A stretch of DNA of 23,223 bases from an uncultured Clostridia bacterium (GCA_947565865.1 CANOHT010000040.1:1-23223), one strand, 5' to 3'; positions 16,516 to 22,617 are shown, counted from the first letter of the stretch. Translations and numbers: made by a program. Notes: generated by a model not told the origin, from the sequence alone.

Positions 16516-16544
16516 ATTTTATCATTTTTCTGTCGTTTCGTAAA
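16516..16544 (-). promoter_or_regulatory. Promoter of the glycosyltransferase operon
   Basis: On the minus strand TTTACG (16539-16544), 17 bases, then TAAAAT (16516-16521). It lies between the terminator at 16574-16606 and the GT2 start, so the glycosyltransferase pair is a separate transcription unit. Confidence 0.65.
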
Positions 16545-16573
16545 GAGCGAAAGCGCCGGGAGGGAAGCGCGCG

Positions 16574-16606
16574 AAAAGGGGCCCCTTCCCCTATCGAAGG
16601 AGCCCC
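16574..16606 (-). terminator. Rho-independent terminator after the cell-wall hydrolase
   Basis: On the minus strand GGGGCTCCTTC pairs with GAAGGGGCCCC (one U-G wobble, seven-base loop), followed by TTTT. It is placed to end the leftward transcript of the hydrolase gene 170 bases upstream, before the glycosyltransferase promoter. Confidence 0.8.
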
Positions 16607-16777
16607 GGGGCGGCGGCGGGGCGGGGGTGCGGAACACCCAGGCGGCCGTCGGCGGCATTCAACGAACAATCGGTGAATCCCTTTGGGGGCGCTGAAGCGG
16701 GACGGCTTTCGTGCCCCTGTGTGAGAAAAAGCGTCCTTGACCGATTTTCCTGGCCGGGAGCCGCTTTGCCGCGCCGC

Positions 16778-17560
16778 TTATACCATCTGTTCCATCACGC
16801 CCCCATAGCGGCTGATGATCTCCCGGGCGGCCTCCTCGGTCAGGTGCTGGATGGTCACGCGCCACAGCGGCGCGTTCTGGCTGTTCAGCAGCGCCGTCCA
16901 GGTGGCCGGGCCGATCACGCCGTCAACCCGAAGGCCGCGGTCGGCCTGGAATTGCCGGACAGCCCGCTCCGTTTCCGCGCCGAAGGAGCCGTCGGCCCCA
17001 TAGCGGGGCAGGTCATAGCCCACGTCCATCAGCAGCTGCTGGGCCATGCGCACCGTCTCGCCCTGGTCGCCGGGGCGCAGGGTCGGCAGGGGTTCCACGG
17101 GCGCGGGGGAGGGCGAGCCGTCGATCAGGGTCAGCCAGCCCTTGTAGGACCAGCCGCTCAGAGTGGTGTCCACCCGAATGCCTGGGGTGGTGCAGTTGAC
17201 GATCCGCAAAGGCGACACGGAGCGCACCACGCCCACATGATAGTAATCCAGCCGGTCGGGGTCTTTGTCGTAGCGTGAGGGCAGGTCATAGCCCTTCTGG
17301 CCGGGCCTTCGGGTCTTGTACACCAGGTCGCCCACCCGCAGGCTGTCCACGCCGCTGATGGGCGAGAGATTGGCCGTCAGGTTCCGCGCTGTCCAATTGC
17401 TGCCATGGATGCCGGGCCAGCGCAGCCCGCACCGGCGGACGGCCCCGATGATGAGCCCGATGCAGTCGCAGGTTCCGTTGGAGCCGTCGCCGCCCAGCTG
17501 ATACCGGGGATTTTCCGCCTCGATGGCGCGGATGGCTTGAAGAAAATCTTGCACGGTCAT
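16778..17560 (-). CDS. Phage-like cell-wall hydrolase (NlpC/P60-like plus PG_binding_1)
   Basis: A 260-residue putative endolysin. The N-terminal part (about 1-145) is NlpC/P60-like, with the catalytic Cys at 33 in TCDCIGLIIG and a His at 108 in DYYHVGVVRS. A Pro-rich linker (residues about 148-160) leads to a peptidoglycan-binding domain at about 161-225 (LRPGDQGETVRMAQQLL ... DGVIGPATWTALL). No signal peptide is present, which fits release by lysis or a holin. The ATG at 17560 has GGGAGGTG upstream. It stands alone between the glycosyltransferase operon and the integrated element. It may be a leftover phage lysis gene, since no holin or structural genes lie beside it. Confidence 0.85.
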   Translation of the reverse strand: MTVQDFLQAIRAIEAENPRYQLGGDGSNGTCDCIGLIIGAVRRCGLRWPGIHGSNWTARNLTANLSPISGVDSLRVGDLVYKTRRPGQKGYDLPSRYDKDPDRLDYYHVGVVRSVSPLRIVNCTTPGIRVDTTLSGWSYKGWLTLIDGSPSPAPVEPLPTLRPGDQGETVRMAQQLLMDVGYDLPRYGADGSFGAETERAVRQFQADRGLRVDGVIGPATWTALLNSQNAPLWRVTIQHLTEEAAREIISRYGGVMEQMV

Positions 17561-17969
17561 TGCTTACACCTCCCAGATACAGCGTATGCGCAGGGCCGGG
17601 GCATGTGCGCGAAAAAGGGCGAAGGCTGTCGAAGCCGCAGACCCGATAACGAAGCGCGGCCCCCTGTGAGAGGCTCCCAGGGCGTCGGAAACGCCGGGAC
17701 AGCGCAGGGGCCGCAGGGCAGAGGACGCCATCCAAAACGGCGCTTATGCCGACGGTGCGGGTCTGTCCTTTGCGTCAGGGGCGGCCGGAAGTCCCGCCGG
17801 CAGAAGGCGGCCTGCCTTACCAGCATTCCAGATCAGCTTCGCCAAGCCTCCGGGGAAGCCCGGCAGCCTCGGCAAGGCGGCGCGAGCCGCGATGGCGATG
17901 ACTTGTCGAGTTTGCATATAAACGATCAGCAAAAAGTGCTTGAAAAATCAAACTTTTTCGGCATCAAGT
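17561..17969. other. Intergenic junction between chromosome and integrated element
   Basis: About 400 bases with no gene I can support. The left two-thirds are GC-rich and hold a divergent copy of a chromosomal intergenic repeat (17748-17773 resembles 6614-6639; 17796-17817 resembles 8051-8073). From about 17900 the composition turns AT-rich, marking the probable left end of the element. The integrase-proximal attachment site should lie in roughly 17890-17970, but its core cannot be read without the other end. An A/T-rich imperfect stem at 17929-17960 may terminate the integrase transcript. Confidence 0.5.
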
Positions 17970-19169
17970 TTATATTTGCCTACCGTTTTGCCTACAATAC
18001 AGCAAGTTTTCTACCTGAGAAATAGCTTGACTGGTTCGGAATTCCGTCACATGGTCATAGATGCGGAGAATCATTTTTTCGTCGGCATGGCCCATCCATT
18101 GCATGGCCATTTTGAGGTCAACACCGCTATCGCGTAGCATGGTACAGAAACTGTGACGCATGTCATGCGTACGAACCAAGAATGTTTTCCAATCCCTGAA
18201 GCGAAGCGCTTCTGCCTCTTGCTTCTTACCCGCTTTCATAAGATTGCTTATTTGCTTATGCAATTCGGGGTTCTCCATGGCATCCTGCTTGGTGGAGTGA
18301 TGCCATCGCTTTTTGTGCCCATTGATGATTGTCTCAACATCACGCAAATAAGTGATCCACCTTGCGCGAAAGGTGGAAATTTTGATGATGCCGTTTGATG
18401 TTCCGTCCGTAAACAAAAGGCCGTGGTGACCGCGTAATTCATTTTCCAGAACCGAGAAGAGCGGGACGTCGCGCACACCGGCTTCCGTTTTGGGGCTTTT
18501 TAATTTTGGCATGTCCGAATCGAACTGCACCGCGTGGCGAACGTGGATGATGTGATGCTCAAAGTCTACATCCCTGTCAATATCCAGCGCCAGGGCCTCG
18601 CCGCGACGAAGGCCGGCATAGAGCATCACCATAACGAGCAAGCGCATGGGGTGCTGCACCTGGTGGATGATTGCCCGCTCTTCGTCCGTGATCGCTCGAT
18701 GTGTTCCGCTGTATCCTTTGGGTGCTTTGACGATCTTAGAGCGACATGGATTCGTTCGGCAATACCCGTCCTCAACCGCAGAATCAAAGATGCTGCGGAA
18801 AAGGGTGCGGGCTTTCTGGATGCTGCTTTGGCTCATACCCTGGTAATGGATATACACGGCCTGAATGTCAGACGGCGTGACATCGACAACGCGCTGGTCG
18901 CCAATGGCATCGACAAGAAAATTGATTTGCTTCGCGTAGTGGTTATAGGTCGCATTATTGACATGACTTCTATGGATAGGCAGCCATCGGGCAGCATACT
19001 CCCGGACGGTCATATGGTCGGCGTCCTTTTTCATGCCCTGCTTTAGCTGGAGTTTATAGGCTTCCCTGGCTTCCAGCACTTCCGTTTCGGTATCGCCCAT
19101 AAACCACTTGTCCTTGTAGCGGCAGGCATACCGACCGTCTTTGCGGCGCTTTAGGTGTTGTCGGGGCAT
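17970..19169 (-). CDS. int: Tyrosine site-specific recombinase (integrase)
   Basis: A 399-residue phage/ICE-type integrase that catalyses integration and excision of the element. It has an N-terminal arm-binding region (MPRQHLKRRKDGRYACRYKD), a SAM-like core-binding domain (about residues 52-135) and a catalytic domain. The catalytic residues are Arg188 in AGLRRGEAL, Lys227, His335 and Arg338 in THDMRHS, His361 in WMGHADEK and the nucleophile Tyr371. A segment of about 50 residues (roughly 275-325) is inserted ahead of the HxxR box. The ATG at 19169 has GGAGGGTG upstream. It is the last gene of the leftward operon and lies at the element's left boundary, as usual for integrases. Confidence 0.95.
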   Translation of the reverse strand: MPRQHLKRRKDGRYACRYKDKWFMGDTETEVLEAREAYKLQLKQGMKKDADHMTVREYAARWLPIHRSHVNNATYNHYAKQINFLVDAIGDQRVVDVTPSDIQAVYIHYQGMSQSSIQKARTLFRSIFDSAVEDGYCRTNPCRSKIVKAPKGYSGTHRAITDEERAIIHQVQHPMRLLVMVMLYAGLRRGEALALDIDRDVDFEHHIIHVRHAVQFDSDMPKLKSPKTEAGVRDVPLFSVLENELRGHHGLLFTDGTSNGIIKISTFRARWITYLRDVETIINGHKKRWHHSTKQDAMENPELHKQISNLMKAGKKQEAEALRFRDWKTFLVRTHDMRHSFCTMLRDSGVDLKMAMQWMGHADEKMILRIYDHVTEFRTSQAISQVENLLYCRQNGRQI

Positions 19170-19237
19170 GGCTCACCCTCCTGAATACATCTTGCTACGT
19201 GGATGATTTGGCCAAGCGGTACAGCAGTGGTATGCAC
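19151..19237 (-). CDS. Possible small overlapping ORF upstream of the integrase
   Basis: A short frame reading VHTTAVPLGQIIHVARCIQE crosses the spacer between the exonuclease and integrase genes and ends inside the first codons of the integrase. Upstream in the same frame it continues as DIEVKAEG with no ATG; GTG at 19237 is the only usual start and has a poorly spaced site. The composition is protein-like, but the support is weak. It could instead be the remains of a gene, for example of an excisionase, whose start was lost. Confidence 0.25.
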   Translation of the reverse strand: MHTTAVPLGQIIHVARCIQEGEPCPDNT

Positions 19238-19260
19238 CCCTTCTGCTTTAACTTCAATAT

Positions 19261-20520
19261 CTATTCTTGACTATCTTCAACAAATTGCCACGTAAATCCG
19301 CCTGCCGTTCTCTGTACGCCGTTGGCTGCGTCGCGGATGCACTTGACGTTTACTCCACATGCCGCGCTTGCATCTGCAACACTTGAATATTCAGCTACGA
19401 TGGTTCCATCAAGGTTAAGACGAAGAACTCTTCTCTTTGGCTTCGCAGAATTTTCCTTTTGCTCATTTCGTTCAGCTCTGGCGATGCGTTGAGCGGCCCG
19501 CTGCTCTTTCTTCCGGGCCTTTTCTTCTTCCTGCTGCTGTTTGGCCTTCATTGCATCCGCATAGCGGCAGAAGCATCCGTTCGCCATCGGGTCGCGCATC
19601 AAGTCAAGGAATTGCTGCGGATCCAGAATGCTAATAGCCTCGCCCTGCTCAATCAGTTCAAGTGCGGTCTTTTTCTTGCCTGAAACATAGTCATCTGGAT
19701 AATCGGTATAAATACCGGCAATCAAGAACTGTGTCCTTTTCGATACGCTGGACGTAAGTCTCCCGCCGTGCCGCTCGATCAAAGCCTGCACCTGTTCCCG
19801 GTCCATGCCGGGAACGTCGCCGGTAATGCAGAATTTGCATCCCAGCAGCGCATTGTCTACCGGTTCGATTGGTTCCGTGCTGGGATACCCTTCTATCGCC
19901 CACATTGGTATGCCTATCGTTGTACCTATCGACTTCTTCGCCTTTTCTTCCTTCGGCTTAAAGCTATTCGTCAGCGTATTCTTGGATACAAGGCCACGAA
20001 CGATCAACTCATCGAAGCCGTGAAAGCCAAACTCCTTGCATAGCGCGTTCACAACAGCGACGATGGCAAGGGCATCTTCCTGAGCATGGTGATGGCGGAA
20101 CGTGAAGCCTGCCCATTCCGCACAGGTTTCCAGTCGATGATTCGGCAGGTCAGACAGGAATTGTTCAAAAATCGGGAGGGTATCTATATAATCAATGCCC
20201 GGATCGTCGATGCTGGCATACTTCAGCGCCTGTTCTGTGGCGCTGATGTCAAAGGCGGCGCTATGTGCGATAATGACACTGCTTTCCATATGTTTTTTCA
20301 ATGTGCTTTCCCAGTATTCGCCGAATGTAGGCGCGTTTTGAACATCCTTTTCAGTCAGCCCATGAACCCTCGTATTATAAGGAGAGAAGTGCATATTGGG
20401 ATTGATGAGAGAATAGCCGCTATCAACAACTTCATCACCATCCAAACAGGCCCAGCCGACAGCACAAATGGAACCGACATCGCGGTTCGCGGTTTCGACA
20501 TCATACATCAAAAATTTCAT
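19261..20520 (-). CDS. DnaQ-like 3'-5' exonuclease fused to BRCT and NUMOD1-like domains
   Basis: A 419-residue multidomain DNA enzyme. Residues 1-165 are a DEDDh exonuclease: Asp7 and Glu9 in MYDVETAN, Asp91 in HSAAFDIS, His144 and Asp149 in HHHAQEDA. Residues about 223-300 match a BRCT domain (LLGCKFCITGDVPGM, IERHGGRLTSSVSKRTQFL), as in DNA ligases and DnaQ-BRCT proteins. Residues 325-356 form a charged coiled coil. Residues 364-416 (LRLNLDGTIVAEYSSVADAS ... RTAGGFTWQF) resemble NUMOD1, a DNA-binding module of homing endonucleases. I chose ATG at 20520 with GGGAGG at eight bases; GTG at 20529 overlaps that site. It lies in the leftward element operon and may act in element DNA processing, but its target is unknown. 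Confidence 0.88.
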   Translation of the reverse strand: MKFLMYDVETANRDVGSICAVGWACLDGDEVVDSGYSLINPNMHFSPYNTRVHGLTEKDVQNAPTFGEYWESTLKKHMESSVIIAHSAAFDISATEQALKYASIDDPGIDYIDTLPIFEQFLSDLPNHRLETCAEWAGFTFRHHHAQEDALAIVAVVNALCKEFGFHGFDELIVRGLVSKNTLTNSFKPKEEKAKKSIGTTIGIPMWAIEGYPSTEPIEPVDNALLGCKFCITGDVPGMDREQVQALIERHGGRLTSSVSKRTQFLIAGIYTDYPDDYVSGKKKTALELIEQGEAISILDPQQFLDLMRDPMANGCFCRYADAMKAKQQQEEEKARKKEQRAAQRIARAERNEQKENSAKPKRRVLRLNLDGTIVAEYSSVADASAACGVNVKCIRDAANGVQRTAGGFTWQFVEDSQE

Positions 20521-20565
20521 CCTATGCACCTCCCAATATGTATCTGCTGTATGCTTTATATGGCT

Positions 20566-21060
20566 TCAGTCGATGTTGCGGTTTTTCCCGTAGAAGATTC
20601 TTCCTTCCTCCAGGTTCTTTCTGTAAATGCAGCCATTATAAAATCTTTCATGCGGGTGGAGACATGCTTTTGCGTCCGAACACTTTACAAAATCGTTGCA
20701 GCACCCGAATTCTTCTTCGATCAGCTGGCGGAATAAACTATTCTTTGTTTCGCGCAGCGCTTTTATCATGACGCGCAGCTGATCCTCGCTAAGATAGTCA
20801 TGACTATACAATTTGCTGCTGTCAACATCTTCTTTTCCGCTTACCATGGCGTCAATGGAACCTAACAGCGACAGGCGAAGCCCTCCGCTTTTTTTAGGCG
20901 TCGCCTTTGCAACAACTTTGCCATACACAAAGTAAGAACGACCACCATCTTTTGTTTCGTTCGAGGTAAAGGCGTCTTCATCATCGGTTTCTTCGCAGAC
21001 GTATGCGCGGTATAACTGTTCAAATTCTTCTACCGTCTGAGGAAAAGAAAGAACCTCCAC
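20566..21060 (-). CDS. Cys-rich mobile-element protein, function unknown
   Basis: A 164-residue protein. The first 50 residues are acidic (VEEFEQLYRAYVCEETDDED). The C-terminal third has five Cys and two His in a compact pattern (CC at 120-121, Cys127, Cys133, His135, His137, Cys144) ending NLEEGRIFYGKNRNID, which could bind zinc. I chose GTG at 21060 because GGAGG lies eight bases upstream; an ATG at 21075 has no good site, and the longer open frame beyond it only shadows the metallopeptidase gene in another frame. It lies between the metallopeptidase and exonuclease genes on the same strand, so it probably belongs to one operon. I cannot assign a role. Confidence 0.75.
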   Translation of the reverse strand: MEVLSFPQTVEEFEQLYRAYVCEETDDEDAFTSNETKDGGRSYFVYGKVVAKATPKKSGGLRLSLLGSIDAMVSGKEDVDSSKLYSHDYLSEDQLRVMIKALRETKNSLFRQLIEEEFGCCNDFVKCSDAKACLHPHERFYNGCIYRKNLEEGRIFYGKNRNID

Positions 21061-21094
21061 ACTGATCGCCTCCATTCTTTCTACTTTCAAATGT

Positions 21095-21526
21095 TCATAC
21101 CAGACTGCCGATGGCCTGATATGTTTCCACGGCGCACCTGACAAACGTCTCCGGCAGTTCCAGCGCCTCCGCGATTTCAAACAGGCCGTTGGCTCCTGCC
21201 GCAACGGCAGCCTTGATGGCACCTGGCGGGCACAGACGCATGAAGGCCCACTTGTTGGCACGGTATTCAATGCGGCTACGGGTGCGGAGCGGCGTTTGTT
21301 CTTTGTACAATCCCGCGTACTGGGTATGCCCCAGTTCATGAGCCAGGTGGCTTTTCCGCTCACGCGCTGACAGGCGAGACGATAGGCCGATATGGTATGC
21401 TCCATCCAGTTCCACCGTCATGGCTTCGTTTTCGCATAGAGCAATGTCATGCAGCGTCACGCCGTTGTTTTGAGCGATGGCCTCCAGGTCTTCACTTTTG
21501 GTCACGCGATCTGACATAAGCGGCAA
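21095..21526 (-). CDS. ImmA/IrrE-family metallopeptidase
   Basis: A 143-residue zinc peptidase. The HEXXH motif is HELGH at 63-67, and the third ligand is probably Glu87 in IEYRANKWA, both typical of the family. In ICEBs1 the ImmA member cleaves the ImmR repressor to switch the element on; here the gene overlaps the end of an XRE repressor gene in the same operon, which supports that role. The start is most likely TTG at 21526, with AGAGGTGA seven bases upstream; ATG at 21517 is the alternative but its spacing is too long. The overlap of about 35 bases with the repressor gene suggests translational coupling. Confidence 0.9.
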   Translation of the reverse strand: MPLMSDRVTKSEDLEAIAQNNGVTLHDIALCENEAMTVELDGAYHIGLSSRLSARERKSHLAHELGHTQYAGLYKEQTPLRTRSRIEYRANKWAFMRLCPPGAIKAAVAAGANGLFEIAEALELPETFVRCAVETYQAIGSLV

Positions 21527-21806
21527 AGCGTTTCACCTCTTCCAGCTGCGCGTCGGTGATGTTGCCATCGCCAAAAAGGGCAAACTTGAGATCGGCGTCG
21601 GATGATTCATGATCCGAGCTATTTCGCCCCATCAATGTATCAATACTAACGTCAAAATAGTCGGCCATTTTGCACAGCAATTCATAGTCTGGTTGACGTT
21701 TGCCTGTTTCATAGAGAGAAATGCTGCTTACCGATATTCCGAAAATTGCAGCCATCTGCTTCAACGTTAGGCTTTTTGACTTTCTCAAATCGCGAAGCTT
21801 TAGCAT
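21492..21806 (-). CDS. XRE-family (ImmR/CI-like) repressor
   Basis: A 104-residue repressor. Residues about 4-58 form an XRE helix-turn-helix (LRDLRKSKSLTLKQMAAIFG ... SISLYETGKRQPDYELLCKM), and the C-terminal 45 residues are acidic and probably mediate dimerisation or recognition by the neighbouring peptidase. I prefer the second of two adjacent ATGs (21806; the first is 21809) for better spacing from AGAGGTGG. It is the first gene of the leftward operon and probably represses both this operon and the divergent early promoter through the TGCAAA-type sites between them. Confidence 0.92.
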   Translation of the reverse strand: MLKLRDLRKSKSLTLKQMAAIFGISVSSISLYETGKRQPDYELLCKMADYFDVSIDTLMGRNSSDHESSDADLKFALFGDGNITDAQLEEVKRFAAYVRSRDQK

Positions 21807-21830
21807 CATGAACCACCTCTTTCAAAACAC

Positions 21831-21859
21831 ATTATAATATTTACAGATTGCAAAGTCTA
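21831..21859 (-). promoter_or_regulatory. Repressor-operon promoter
   Basis: On the minus strand TAGACT (21854-21859), 17 bases, then TATAAT (21831-21836). The leader before the repressor start is very short. An inverted repeat, TTGCAAA (21848-21854) and TTTGCAA (21865-21871), overlaps the -35 and is a likely site for autoregulation. Confidence 0.75.
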
Positions 21860-21871
21860 TATATTTTGCAA
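21848..21871. promoter_or_regulatory. Inverted-repeat operator candidate
   Basis: Perfect 7-bp arms TTGCAAA and TTTGCAA are separated by ten AT-rich bases. The TGCAAA half-site also occurs in the two direct repeats on the early-promoter side, so one repressor could bind all of them. Confidence 0.55.
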
Positions 21872-21894
21872 ATTGAAAAAAACGCTATAATTGT

Positions 21895-21950
21895 CTTGAC
21901 AAAATGCAAAAGTATGTTATAATGAACACGAAACTTGACAAAATGCAAAA
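21895..21950. promoter_or_regulatory. Paired 17-bp direct-repeat operator candidates
   Basis: CTTGACAAAATGCAAAA occurs twice without change, at 21895-21911 and 21934-21950 (39 bases apart). The first copy contains the -35 of the rightward promoter and the second lies just after its transcription start. Binding there would block the promoter at both positions. Confidence 0.65.
21896..21923 (+). promoter_or_regulatory. Strong divergent early promoter
   Basis: Perfect TTGACA (21896-21901), a 16-base spacer, and perfect TATAAT (21918-21923) with an extended TGT. It reads right into the Cro-like gene. The arrangement, with repressor and Cro-like genes divergent around shared operators, is the usual genetic switch of temperate phages and ICEs. 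Confidence 0.88.
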
Positions 21951-21965
21951 ATGGAGATGAAACAA

Positions 21966-22142
21966 TTGACACTAAAAGAAATCAGAGCAGAAAAGGGATA
22001 GACAATGCGCGAAGTTGCGCAGCAGTGCGGCATCAAAGAATCCACCTATTGCCTGATTGAGCATGGGAAACGCACCCCGTCCGTGAAAACCGCCAAGAAG
22101 ATCGCGGAGGTTCTCGATTTTGACTGGACTGCGTTTTTCTGA
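21966..22142 (+). pseudogene. Cro-like XRE helix-turn-helix gene interrupted by an in-frame TAG
   Basis: The frame from TTG at 21966 (GGAG upstream) reads TLKEIRAEKG, then TAG at 21999-22001, then TMREVAQQCGIKESTYCLIE and on to TGA at 22140. Together it is one 58-codon XRE domain; in this family the stop position falls between helix 1 and helix 2, where a residue such as Trp would need only a G-to-A change from TGG. Re-initiation at ATG 22005 (AAGGGA upstream) would give a 45-residue fragment lacking helix 1. Nonsense mutation is the simplest reading. The exonuclease gene in the same element ends with TAG, which argues against a reassigned code. Confidence 0.75.
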
Positions 22143-22160
22143 TTTGGAAAGGAGGCCCTA

Positions 22161-22250
22161 ATAAACCCGCACCTTGAAAACCACACACAGGAGAGATTCG
22201 CCGAGTTAGAGCAGATTTTTCAGCGACGTTACCGCCGCTGGAGGCGATGA
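22161..22250 (+). pseudogene. Small 29-codon ORF with ATA in place of a start codon
   Basis: A perfect AAAGGAGG lies at 22147-22154, followed six bases later by ATA, then a protein-like frame NPHLENHTQERFAELEQIFQ and a basic tail RRYRRWRR before TGA at 22248. Neither ATG, GTG nor TTG is available in the right place, so either AUA is used as a rare start or a start ATG was lost by a G-to-A change. It follows the interrupted Cro-like gene in the same frame after its stop. The left arm of the 27-bp inverted repeat lies inside it. Function unknown; the basic tail suggests nucleic-acid binding. Confidence 0.45.
22168..22194. repeat. 27-bp inverted repeat, left arm
   Basis: It pairs with 22545-22571 with 26 of 27 positions complementary. 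On minus-strand RNA the single mismatch is a G-U wobble, so all 27 pairs form there, whereas it is A-C on plus-strand RNA. Beyond a 3-4 base gap, CGCCGAG and CTCGGCG extend the pairing inward. Confidence 0.9.
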
Positions 22251-22388
22251 GGTCACCTCACTCATGGGATTTACTTCAATATCGTCAAGCAGAGAACGAA
22301 TGCTGTCGGTAGTGTTGATCTTGACGCTGTTTCTGAAGTTAGTAATGGAATCGGCCAGGCTGCTGTTATTGAAGTTGATTTGATCCAT
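22206..22388 (-). CDS. Small ORF downstream of the intron-like RNA, function unknown
   Basis: A 60-codon frame with protein-like composition (MDQINFNNSSLADSITNFRN ... TDSIRSLLDDIEVNP). The nearest purine-rich site (GGCGGAG) lies 12 bases or more from the ATG, too far for good initiation, so it may depend on RNA processing upstream or not be translated. It starts immediately after the last hairpins of the group I intron-like core, where a 3' exon would be expected. Its 3' end overlaps the 29-codon ORF on the other strand. Confidence 0.4.
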   Translation of the reverse strand: MDQINFNNSSLADSITNFRNSVKINTTDSIRSLLDDIEVNPMSEVTSSPPAAVTSLKNLL

Positions 22389-22396
22389 CCAAAGCT

Positions 22397-22544
22397 GTTA
22401 CTCCGCCCATCGGCGTGGCGCTGTCGTTTCCGCAGCGCTCCATATGTCACCATATGGTTCAGACTATGTCTTCACCCGGTTTTAGCCGGGGCTGCCCGTA
22501 TAGTCGTTACACCTTCCCGCTTTAGCGGGCTTGGCTCGGCGTTG
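22397..22544 (-). ncRNA. Group I intron-like catalytic core
   Basis: Reading the minus strand from 22544, the RNA shows in order: CAACGCCGAGCCAAGC (P3 and P4 5' strands), a CCCGC-TAAA-GCGGG hairpin (P5-like, 22516-22529), GAAGGTGTA (22508-22516), the P7 strand GACTAT (22500-22505), ACGGGC (P3'), a P8-like CCCGGC/GCCGGG-type hairpin (22475-22490), GGTGAAGACATAGTC (22462-22476), which ends in the second P7 strand, and a P9 hairpin CCATATG-GTGA-CATATGG (22440-22457) with a GNRA loop. Further stems lie at 22418-22438 (inner GAAA loop) and 22404-22415. These match the conserved segments of small Azoarcus-type group I introns as I remember them. P1, P2 and both splice sites are not identified. Confidence 0.65.
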
Positions 22545-22571
22545 TCTCCTGTGTGCGGTTTTCAAGGTGCG
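22545..22571. repeat. 27-bp inverted repeat, right arm
   Basis: The partner of 22168-22194. It lies between the minus-strand promoter at 22589-22617 and the intron-like core, so an RNA from that promoter would begin about 10 bases before this arm. Confidence 0.9.
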
Positions 22572-22588
22572 AAAAAGCAACTATAAGT

Positions 22589-22617
22589 ATTGTACACAAC
22601 CCTGCAGGATTTGTCAA
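22589..22617 (-). promoter_or_regulatory. Promoter reading into the intron-like RNA
   Basis: On the minus strand TTGACA (22612-22617), 17 bases, then TACAAT (22589-22594), giving a start near 22582. The transcript would contain the right repeat arm, the group I-like core, the 60-codon ORF and the left arm. It lies in the leader of the divergent gene at 22647. Confidence 0.75.

Noticed and set aside
17557..17826. 89-codon minus-strand frame upstream of the cell-wall hydrolase
   Set aside because: Its composition is Arg/Pro-rich as expected for a GC-rich non-coding stretch, and it overlaps the dispersed repeat and the hydrolase start region.
19205..19260. tRNA-like segment (GGCCAAGCGGTACAGCAG)
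   Set aside because: It resembles a D-arm, but there is no anticodon stem, T-arm or acceptor stem around it.
21061..21405. N-terminal extension of the Cys-rich gene across the metallopeptidase gene
   Set aside because: The HELGH-containing frame is clearly the real gene in that stretch, and a GGAGG-GTG start lies at 21060.
21966..22142. Recoded TAG (stop reassigned to an amino acid) in the Cro-like gene
   Set aside because: The exonuclease gene of the same element ends with TAG, and no other in-frame TAG was noticed in the element's genes, so a nonsense mutation is simpler.
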